Assembly: GCF_001189295.1 (NCBI RefSeq)
Contig: NZ_CP012159.1
Coordinates: 8,726,501-8,790,500 of the forward strand
Direction: 5' to 3'
Source of the DNA: Chondromyces crocatus
Lineage (GTDB): Bacteria > Myxococcota_A > Polyangia > Polyangiales > Polyangiaceae
Length of the DNA stretch: 64,000 nt
Shown one piece after another: positions 7,125 through 14,604 of the stretch (the stretch's first letter is position 1; each line of letters begins with the position of its first letter). The notes under the pieces were generated by a model. It was not told the DNA's origin. It saw nothing but the letters and a program-made list of their open reading frames with translations, and made no database searches. The position numbers were made by a program, and so were the translations under genes.

Positions 7125-9767
7125 CTAGCCGAATACAATGGGCTCCGGGGAGCGACGCGCGGCGTCCCAGGCTTCGTCGAGGTGGTGAAACTCGTACCAG
7201 CCATGGAGCAATGCGTGGATAAAGATCCTGCCCTGGCGGTCGCGCTCGATGGACTCGGGCTCCATGGGAGAGGTGGCGAGGAGGCGCAGGCCGTCTTCGT
7301 ACACGCCGCAGACACGGAGCGGCGCTCCCTGGGCCGACTGCACGACGAGCGTACGTCCACCAGGGCATGCGAAGATCCGCCGCAGGTCCAGGTCGCCGCG
7401 CGCTCGTAGTCTGAACTCGTCTCCGCACCGGGTGAAGCGCCAGGTGCCCTGGTAGGACTCGGCGAGGACGCCGCCGTCTGCGACTGCCTCGGCGAGGTAC
7501 ACGACGCGCTCCGCCTCGTCCTCGATGGCGGCAAAGTCGTCGCTGAAGTCGCGGACGAGCAGCGGCGCCGCGCCGCTCAGCGGGACCCACCAGAGCGTGG
7601 TGTCATGGTGCACGAATACCAGGGCGTGGGCGCGATCCCAGCTCAAGCTGACCCGGGCTCTGGGCTGCTGCGCGGGGATCAGGAAGGAGGTCTCGCGGCG
7701 CCTCTCCCCATCGACGACGACGAGGCGGTAGGTGTCGTCACGCACTCGCGTCCAGCCGGCGTAGAGAGCATCGAGGCCCACGTGCTCGATACGGTGCACC
7801 TCTTCCCCGAAGCGTGCGCGCACCTGCTCGGGGATCTCGCGACGCAGCGCTGGCAAGGGAGGCTGGCGACCCAGGTAGCGTAGACCGGCCCGCCCAGGAG
7901 CCGGCGCGATGATGAAGTCCTCCGGGGCCTCGTCGGCATCGGACCACGCGTCGTCGTCTTCGTCCGCGCCCTCCTCGGGCGCGTAGAGGGCGACCAGCGG
8001 AGACGCCTCTCGCTTCGCAGCGAACTCGACGGCGATGGCACGCAGGCCCAGCAGCTCGCACCAGTCGATCTGCGCTCGAACGAAGGCCTGCTCTCCGCTG
8101 ACCCGAGCGTCGAACACGTCACCACGCACGGATGCCAGGCGGCGGAGCCGGGGGCCATCGCGGCCGAGAAGGACGATCCCCTCCTCGGCGTCGTCTCCCT
8201 CTCCGACGAAGCTGACGACGAGCAGGAGCGGTAGATGGGGGAAGGGGTGGATCTGGAAGGCGGGCAGCGCGAAGCGCTGGTCGAGCACCACGGCCTCTCC
8301 GTGGCGGCGGTAGACGTCGAGCGAGCGCGAGGTCCCCACGAGGAGCGTCCCCTCCGGCCCGTAGGCGACGCTGTAAATCGCACCTCCAGGGGAGAACATC
8401 TCCCGAGCTTCCCCGGTCGCGAAGTCGAGTTCCCAGACCACGCCGTGCATGTACCCGAAGAGCACGGCACCGCCGTCAGGGCGCGACGCGAGGGTCACCT
8501 GCCCCCCGGGCAGGTAGTCACCCGTGGCTTCGTGAAGCGCGCCCTCCTCGATCCATGCGGCGAATGAAGGACGACGACCGAGGGGGATGACGCCGTAGAG
8601 GCGCCCCGTCGGTGTGCAGTGAACCTGCGCCGCTGGGCCGAACAACGCTCGTTCTTCGGGCTTCGGAGTCGGCTGTCGCGGAAGTCGGTCCACCCCGCGA
8701 TGCGTGATCTGGAGGGCTCCTTCGATGACCTCGAAGGGCAAGGGTCTGGACTCGACGGTCGCCCTGGCGACGTGACGCCTTCCGCGGCTCTGGCTGCGTC
8801 TGGCCTTTCCCCCCTGCTTGCTCGCGTCCTGTGGCTCATCGGGCGCGATCGTCGTCACCGACGAGAGCCAGGCCGCGGAGGGGGTCGCGCGGGCACGCGC
8901 ATCGCGGTGGCTCCCCTCCTCGTCCCCTGCCCCCTCGACGTCGGTCCTCTCGTCGCTCGCGTGATTGTCGTCCGTCTGCTCTTCGACAGGAACCAGGTGG
9001 AAGGCCGTCGGGTTCCTGTCGAGCTGGGCGAGCAGTGTGTTCGTTCCGAGCAACTCGAGCCAGGTGCGCCTCGTGTCGCGCTTCTCGGCGATGACGACGC
9101 GCCGCTCCAGGAGGGCCATCTCTCCGGGGACGATGTCCACGCGGAGCAGCGCCCGCAGCGTCAGGTCGTCAAAGCCGTACAGGACCAGGCCGCCAGCGGC
9201 ACATGCGTCGGAGGACCGCACGACCACGAGGCGGCCTCCGTGCAAGGTGACCATCTCGTCGCCAGCGACGAACCAGGGAGGGCTCTGCGAGGACACGGCG
9301 CCGTCGGGGCGAAGGCTCTCGCCATCGCGCCGGAGCAGGTGCAGTCGCTGGCCCGCGAGCAGGAGGATCCTGTCTTCGGGTCCGTAGGCGATGCCAGCGA
9401 TGGGGCCGAGCGAGGCGTCGAGCGCGCAGAGTCGACGCACCGTTCCCTCGCGGAACAGAACCTTCCAAAGGCTGTCTCCGTGCAGCGCGAGCAGCGCGGT
9501 GTCGCCCTCGTCGTGGGCTGCGAGCGAGACGTCTCCGGACCTGGGCCACGCTGGGCCTCGTGCCGTATGAAAGGCGCCTTCGTCGTCGAGCCATGCGGCG
9601 AGCCGTCCCTGCCCCTTGATTCTCGCCACGCCATAGACACGCCCCGTCGGAGCGACGCGAACGTCACGACGGAGGCCGAACGGCTTTGCTTGCGCGGCAG
9701 AGACGCGGGGCAGCGCGAAGCTCCGGAGGCGCCGCAGGCGGACCGCGTTCTCGAGAGCGCGAGACAT
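7125..9767 (-). CDS. Propeller-like protein, paralogue of the downstream gene (unknown function)
   Basis: 880 residues. Modules at about 20-265 and 382-600 carry the same blade pattern as the downstream protein (AYGPEDRiLLLAG, YGPEGTLLVGTS, VAPTGRVYGVAR). The third module (about 624-875, GLRYLGRQPPLP onward) aligns with the downstream third module over its whole length, including its ending (IFIHALLHGWYEF against LFIDASPLGWYEL). The linkers are acidic but much shorter, and the extra N-terminal domain of the neighbour is absent. The ATG at 9767 (MSRALENAV) is preferred: upstream of it the frame runs back toward the divergent promoter and shows no family similarity. First gene of a two-gene operon. 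No signal peptide; function unknown. Confidence 0.75.
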   Translation of the reverse strand: MSRALENAVRLRRLRSFALPRVSAAQAKPFGLRRDVRVAPTGRVYGVARIKGQGRLAAWLDDEGAFHTARGPAWPRSGDVSLAAHDEGDTALLALHGDSLWKVLFREGTVRRLCALDASLGPIAGIAYGPEDRILLLAGQRLHLLRRDGESLRPDGAVSSQSPPWFVAGDEMVTLHGGRLVVVRSSDACAAGGLVLYGFDDLTLRALLRVDIVPGEMALLERRVVIAEKRDTRRTWLELLGTNTLLAQLDRNPTAFHLVPVEEQTDDNHASDERTDVEGAGDEEGSHRDARARATPSAAWLSSVTTIAPDEPQDASKQGGKARRSQSRGRRHVARATVESRPLPFEVIEGALQITHRGVDRLPRQPTPKPEERALFGPAAQVHCTPTGRLYGVIPLGRRPSFAAWIEEGALHEATGDYLPGGQVTLASRPDGGAVLFGYMHGVVWELDFATGEAREMFSPGGAIYSVAYGPEGTLLVGTSRSLDVYRRHGEAVVLDQRFALPAFQIHPFPHLPLLLVVSFVGEGDDAEEGIVLLGRDGPRLRRLASVRGDVFDARVSGEQAFVRAQIDWCELLGLRAIAVEFAAKREASPLVALYAPEEGADEDDDAWSDADEAPEDFIIAPAPGRAGLRYLGRQPPLPALRREIPEQVRARFGEEVHRIEHVGLDALYAGWTRVRDDTYRLVVVDGERRRETSFLIPAQQPRARVSLSWDRAHALVFVHHDTTLWWVPLSGAAPLLVRDFSDDFAAIEDEAERVVYLAEAVADGGVLAESYQGTWRFTRCGDEFRLRARGDLDLRRIFACPGGRTLVVQSAQGAPLRVCGVYEDGLRLLATSPMEPESIERDRQGRIFIHALLHGWYEFHHLDEAWDAARRSPEPIVFG

Positions 9768-9811
9768 GACGACGAAGGTAGCCGAGGGCACGCGCCCGCA
9801 GGGGTTCGCCT

Positions 9812-9835
9812 CGCGCGACGAACCCGACAACGTCG
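9812..9835. promoter_or_regulatory. Inverted repeat in the divergent promoter region
   Basis: GGGTTCG (9812-9818) and CGAACCC (9829-9835) are perfect 7-bp arms around a 10-bp spacer. They sit in the 178-bp space between two divergently transcribed units, the propeller operon (start 9767) and the cytochrome lipoprotein (start 9946). Position and symmetry suit a repressor or activator site, but no T-run follows, so it is not a terminator. The protein that would bind is unknown. Confidence 0.4.
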
Positions 9836-9945
9836 GAGCTGACGAAAAATGGAGGGCTGGCGGACGGAAAGTGTCACACGACGCAATGCAATTCCCCGCG
9901 ACAGGCTCTGGGCGGCCATAATTCGGTCCCCTCCCGGGATCACCG

Positions 9946-11874
9946 ATGCCCTTTGCTCGATCGCTCGCCGTCTTCGCTCTCGCCTCCGCCCCGCTCGGCC
10001 TGTGGAGCTGCACGCCCGAGGGTCCTCATCGGACGCAGGAGCCTTCGCCGCGCCCCCTCGGCCCCCCCGATGACGAGGTCACCCTGAGCGAGCCACCGCC
10101 GCCCCCCGTCAGCGGTGGCACGCTGCTGATGACCCGTGAAGGGTTCGCGTTCGCCGCGGATCCGGACCGGGATCGGATCTGGATCGTGCGCCCGCCCGGG
10201 GACGAGGAGGAGGGGTCGGTGGTGGCCACCGTCGTCCTCTCTCCAGGGGACGAGCCCGGGCGCGCCGTGGAGACGCCGGATGGGCGTGTTCACGTCGCGC
10301 TGAGGGGCGGCGGCGCCATCGCGATCGTGGAGCCCGCGACGGGAGAGGTGGTGGAGCGCCGCGCGGTGTGCGAGGGCCCTCGGGGGATCGATGTCGATCC
10401 GGCGCTCGGTGTCGTCCACGTCGCGTGCGTGCGGGGGGAGCTCGTCAGCTATCCCCTGGCGGGCGGGGCCGAGGTGCGGCGCCTGCTGCTCGACGAGGAT
10501 CTGCGCGATGTCGTCGTCGATGGCGATCGGCTGCTGGTGAGTCGTTTCCGGTCGGCGGAGGTGCTGGTGCTCGATGCAGCCGGCACGGAGACGGCGCGAC
10601 TCCGACCCCTGGACGGCCTGTGCACACCGGGCGTGGCGTGGCGCATGACGGCGCTGCCTGGCGGTGGGGCCGCGCTGGTGCATCAGCGGGCCCAGATGAC
10701 GCCGGTGAACGACGAGCCGGGGGCCTACGCCGCAGGGCAGCACGACTGCGACGGCGGCGTGGTCGCGACCCGGGTGGCGATCCTGCCGCCCGTGACGACG
10801 CCGGGCGATGCGCCACCAGAAGACGCCCTCCCGGGCGGCGCCACACCAGGGGGCGCGACACCGAGCGACGGGATCCCTGAGCACACCGCGCAGCTCGTCC
10901 CGCTCCTGACCCGCCCCTCGTCGCCCCTGAGCTTGCAGCACCAGCTCCTCGTGGACGTGGCGGTCTCACCTGATCACAAGCGCTATGCGCTCGTGAGCGC
11001 TGCAGGCGGGTGGATCGGCGAGCTGCGCCGGCGTCACGTCGGCGGGGATCTGCTGTCCAGCCTCCAGGTCACCGTTCTGCCCGACGCTTGCCGCGTCGCC
11101 GGAAGCGCCGTCCCCTGCCAGCCGACGGCCGCAGCTTACGACGCAGAGGGGGCGCTGCTCGTCTTCTCGCGAGAGCCGGCGCGGGTGCTGAAGCGGACGA
11201 TGGCCCCCGATGACCGGCCCACCTGGCGAGAGGTGGTGCTCGGAGGGGAGAGCCGGCGCGACACGGGGCACGATCTGTTTCACCTGGCGCCCAGGGGGAC
11301 GTCGATCACCTGCGCCTCCTGTCACCCCGAGGGTCGGGAGGACGGGCACGTGTGGCACTTCGGCAGCGAGGGTCCACGTCGTACGCAGTCGCTCGAAGGT
11401 GGAGTACTGGACACGGCGCCGCTCCACTGGGACGGGTCACTCCCGGATCTGGAGGTGCTCGCCGCGCGGGTGCTCACCGGGCGGATGGGAGGGGATCGGT
11501 TGGGGCCTCGACGGGTCGACGCGCTGGGTCGCTGGATGGATGCGCTGCCGGCCCTGCCGGCGCGGGTGGTCGTCGATCCAGCGGCGGTCTCCCGCGGTGA
11601 GGCGCTCTTCACGGACGCCCGGGTGGGCTGCGCGGGGTGCCACGCTGGGCCTCAGTTCACGAACAACCAGTCCGCGGATGTGGGCACGGGCGCCCCTCTC
11701 CAGGTGCCCCGGCTCTCGCGGGTGGGCGCGCGGGCGCCTTACTTCCACGATGGCTGTGCGCCGACGCTGGACGCACGCTTCGGCGCGTGCGGGGGAGGTG
11801 ACGCGCATGGGACGACCTCTCACCTGAGCGACGCTGAACGCTCGGACCTCACGCATTACCTCCAGTCTCTCTGA
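9946..11874 (+). CDS. Diheme cytochrome c peroxidase-like lipoprotein with N-terminal propeller
   Basis: 642 residues. The signal MPFARSLAVFALASAPLGLWSC has its lipobox Cys at 22. Residues about 60-440 look like a YVTN-type beta-propeller (repeated motifs such as GRVHVALRGGGAIAIVEPATGEVVE). The C-terminal third carries two heme-attachment motifs, CASCH (about 456-460) and CAGCH (about 562-566). The latter is followed by LSRVGARAPYFHDGCAPTL, typical of the bacterial cytochrome c peroxidase/MauG-like superfamily. The protein is therefore probably an exported lipid-anchored redox protein. The gene starts a plus-strand group divergent from the propeller operon. It might reduce peroxide or oxidise a partner protein; the family does both, and the sequence does not decide. 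Confidence 0.82.
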   Translation: MPFARSLAVFALASAPLGLWSCTPEGPHRTQEPSPRPLGPPDDEVTLSEPPPPPVSGGTLLMTREGFAFAADPDRDRIWIVRPPGDEEEGSVVATVVLSPGDEPGRAVETPDGRVHVALRGGGAIAIVEPATGEVVERRAVCEGPRGIDVDPALGVVHVACVRGELVSYPLAGGAEVRRLLLDEDLRDVVVDGDRLLVSRFRSAEVLVLDAAGTETARLRPLDGLCTPGVAWRMTALPGGGAALVHQRAQMTPVNDEPGAYAAGQHDCDGGVVATRVAILPPVTTPGDAPPEDALPGGATPGGATPSDGIPEHTAQLVPLLTRPSSPLSLQHQLLVDVAVSPDHKRYALVSAAGGWIGELRRRHVGGDLLSSLQVTVLPDACRVAGSAVPCQPTAAAYDAEGALLVFSREPARVLKRTMAPDDRPTWREVVLGGESRRDTGHDLFHLAPRGTSITCASCHPEGREDGHVWHFGSEGPRRTQSLEGGVLDTAPLHWDGSLPDLEVLAARVLTGRMGGDRLGPRRVDALGRWMDALPALPARVVVDPAAVSRGEALFTDARVGCAGCHAGPQFTNNQSADVGTGAPLQVPRLSRVGARAPYFHDGCAPTLDARFGACGGGDAHGTTSHLSDAERSDLTHYLQSL

Positions 11875-12067
11875 GCAGGGACGAAACCGCGGGCCGCGAG
11901 CAAGCACGCGCCGACCAGGAGCAAGCGCGGGCAGAGGGGCTCGCGGAGCGGTTGAAGGCGCCGGGCGTCGATCCCGACGCCGACTGATCACGGGAGCGCT
12001 TCGCAGTGCCTCCATGCTCGGAAGGGCTCGCTCAGGGCTGCACTGGGGTATGGATGGGCATATGCAC

Positions 12068-14551
12068 ATGCCGCGTCGTCTCCAGGCTCTTGGCCGTGGC
12101 GTGCCCCGCCTGACCTTCCTCTTGCCGGTGCTCGGCATGATCGCAGCGTGTGCCGGCGCGCCCGTCGAGCCGTCGGCGCAACCTCCCACGGCCTCGACGA
12201 GGGCTGGCGCCGCCACGCCCACGCCACCTCGGGCGGGCGACATCGACGGCGTGATCCAGGGTCCGGACGGTAAGCCCGTCGCGGGCGCGCTGGTCTCGGT
12301 GGTGGCGGCCGATACGGACGAGACGCGCGCCGCAGGGCAAGCGTTCACTGGTCCCGAGGGACGGTTCCGCGTCAGCGGTCTCCCCTCGGGGAGGTACGGG
12401 ATCACGGTCACTGCTCCCGGCTTGACCGGCGCCTACCTGGACGTCTTCCAGCACCGCGAGACCGCGCCGACCGAGAAGCTCGCGATCCAGCTCGGGGGCG
12501 AGGGAATGACCGTGGAAGGCGCGGTGCGCGACAAGGCGGGCAGGCCCGTGCCGGGAGCGATGGTGTCGCTCATCGGGTTCAGCTACTTCGACGCAGACAT
12601 TTTCTTCGCCCCCGTCGATGGCGACGGTCGCTACCAGGTGAAGGTGCCGGAAGGGCGCTATCACCTGGCCGCGCAAGCGCCCGGGCACGCCGACGAAGGC
12701 AAGACGGTCACGGAGAGCACGACGCTCGATCGCACCCTCCAGCGCGCCTTCCCTGCCGATCAGCTGGCGCCGGAGGCCGTGTCGACCTGGCTGCGCGCGA
12801 ACGTGGCCCCGATCGCTTCCGTGGAGGTCGGGCGAGGGTTCACCGATCTGGCCCCCGTGACCGCGATGATCGGAGAGGCCAAGGTGGTGTCGCTCGGCGA
12901 GGCCACGCGGGGAACGCGCGAGTTCTTCCAACTCAAGCACCGCATGCTCGAGGTGCTCGTCCACCAGAAGGGGTTCCGCGTGTTCGGCATCGAGGCGAGC
13001 TTCGCCGAGGCGCTGGTGGTGAACGACTACATCCGCACGGGCAAGGGAGATCCCGTCTCGGCGGTGCGCGGGCTGCGGTTCTGGACGTGGGATACGGAGG
13101 AAGTCGTCGCGCTGGTCCGCTGGATGCGCGCGTACAACGAGGATCCCTCGCACCCGCAGAAGCTCGCATTCCACGGCTTCGACATCCAGTCGCCGGCGTC
13201 CTCGGTTCGTGCACTGCTGACCTATCTCCGGCAGGTGGATCGCAGCTTCGGCGCCGAGGCGGAGCAGGCGCTCCGGCCTCTCGACAGCCAGTTCGACGTC
13301 TTTCGCTACGATCGGCGCGGGGCCTCGGTGTGGGAGGCAACGCGGACCGGCCTCGAGCGGATCGCGCAGCGGCTCGAGAGCGAGCGAGACGGCTACATCC
13401 AGCGGTCCAGCGCCGCGGCATGGAAGACGGCGCGCCTCCACCTCGACGTGGTGCGCCAGGCAGAGCCAGGGCTCGCGCAGGGAGGGGACGCGCCAGGAAC
13501 ACGTGACCAGGCGATGGCGAAGAACGTGCTGAGCTTGCTGGATCTCGAGGGACCGCAAGCCAAGATGGTGCTCTGGGCCCACAACCTCCATGTCGCGCGG
13601 GGGCAGCTCAACGGGAGCGCGACGATGGGGGAACACCTCCACCAGGCGCTCGGAAAAGATCAGGTGAGCTTGGGCCTGGCCTTCGACCAGGGCAGCTTCC
13701 AGGCGCAGGACATCTCCCCTGGGGCACTCCGGGCGCTGCGGGATTTCTCGGTGGGCGTCCTCCAAAAGGGAAGTCTGGACGCGACCCTGGGGCGGCTCGG
13801 TGTGCCGATCCTTGCGCTCGATCTGCGGCGAGCACCGGCCGGGAGCGAGGCGGCGGCGTGGCTCGAGGCGCCGCTCCAGAGCAGGACGATCGGGCCGTCC
13901 TTCCAGGAGGGAGCGGCAAGCTCGTACGTGCGAGAGATCTCGCCGCGAGCAAGCTTCGATGCGCTGCTCTTCGTGGAGCGCACCACGGCGGCGCGACCCA
14001 CGCAGGGAGACCGTCCACCGCCACCGCCGAACCGCGGCCCGTTGCCGCTGCCCGTCAACCTGGGGTTCGAGGAAGTGGACGCGCAGGACACCGCCCTGGG
14101 CTGGTGGAACCCGCCCCTCTCCACGAGCGGTGACCCGGCGCAGCGCGTGACCACCGTCGGCAAGCCTTCGCGGTCGGGCAAGCGCGCGGCGCTGATCCAG
14201 GTCGAGCCGCGCGACGAGCGCCTGGCCGACGAGATCGGGATGCTGGTGCAGAAGGTCGACGCCGCTCCGTACCAGGGGCAGCGGGTGCGGCTCGACGTCG
14301 CGGTGCGGACGGCGCGCCTCGCCCCCAGGTCGCGCGCGCGTCTGTTCCTCGAGGTGGTCGGAACGAACCGGCAGATGTTCCGCTACGTCGACACGCTGGA
14401 GCGGCCGATCACTGGCACCACGTGGCGTGATCACACGCTGGAGATCGACGTCCCTGCCGACGCGACGACGCTCACGATGGGGTTGATGCTGGTCGGTGAA
14501 GGGCAGGCGTTCTTCGACGACGTGCGCCTGAAGGCCGTGGGCGCGAAGTGA
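12068..14551 (+). CDS. Erythromycin esterase-like lipoprotein with CarboxypepD_reg-like repeats; catalytic His replaced
   Basis: 827 residues from the ATG at 12068, which has GGATGGG 9 nt upstream and gives a normal signal (LTFLLPVLGMIAAC); in-frame ATGs at 12014, 12050 and 12062 are alternatives. After the lipobox come two carboxypeptidase regulatory-like beta-sandwiches (about 38-200: GVIQGPDGKPVAGALVSVV; VRDKAGRPVPGAMVSLI), an Ere-like domain (about 240-610) and a C-terminal galactose-binding-like sandwich (NLGFEEVD to the end). In erythromycin esterase-type enzymes the motif GExxH supplies the general base. Here it reads GEATRGTRE, with Arg at residue 281. The later motif AHNLHVAR is intact. 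Hydrolase activity is therefore doubtful. The next gene is a paralogue with the His present. Confidence 0.85.
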   Translation: MPRRLQALGRGVPRLTFLLPVLGMIAACAGAPVEPSAQPPTASTRAGAATPTPPRAGDIDGVIQGPDGKPVAGALVSVVAADTDETRAAGQAFTGPEGRFRVSGLPSGRYGITVTAPGLTGAYLDVFQHRETAPTEKLAIQLGGEGMTVEGAVRDKAGRPVPGAMVSLIGFSYFDADIFFAPVDGDGRYQVKVPEGRYHLAAQAPGHADEGKTVTESTTLDRTLQRAFPADQLAPEAVSTWLRANVAPIASVEVGRGFTDLAPVTAMIGEAKVVSLGEATRGTREFFQLKHRMLEVLVHQKGFRVFGIEASFAEALVVNDYIRTGKGDPVSAVRGLRFWTWDTEEVVALVRWMRAYNEDPSHPQKLAFHGFDIQSPASSVRALLTYLRQVDRSFGAEAEQALRPLDSQFDVFRYDRRGASVWEATRTGLERIAQRLESERDGYIQRSSAAAWKTARLHLDVVRQAEPGLAQGGDAPGTRDQAMAKNVLSLLDLEGPQAKMVLWAHNLHVARGQLNGSATMGEHLHQALGKDQVSLGLAFDQGSFQAQDISPGALRALRDFSVGVLQKGSLDATLGRLGVPILALDLRRAPAGSEAAAWLEAPLQSRTIGPSFQEGAASSYVREISPRASFDALLFVERTTAARPTQGDRPPPPPNRGPLPLPVNLGFEEVDAQDTALGWWNPPLSTSGDPAQRVTTVGKPSRSGKRAALIQVEPRDERLADEIGMLVQKVDAAPYQGQRVRLDVAVRTARLAPRSRARLFLEVVGTNRQMFRYVDTLERPITGTTWRDHTLEIDVPADATTLTMGLMLVGEGQAFFDDVRLKAVGAK

Positions 14552-14604
14552 GGCCGGGGCGCAGCAACGAGGGCGGCGCGGGGCGAGAGGGCTGGAGAGA
14601 CACG

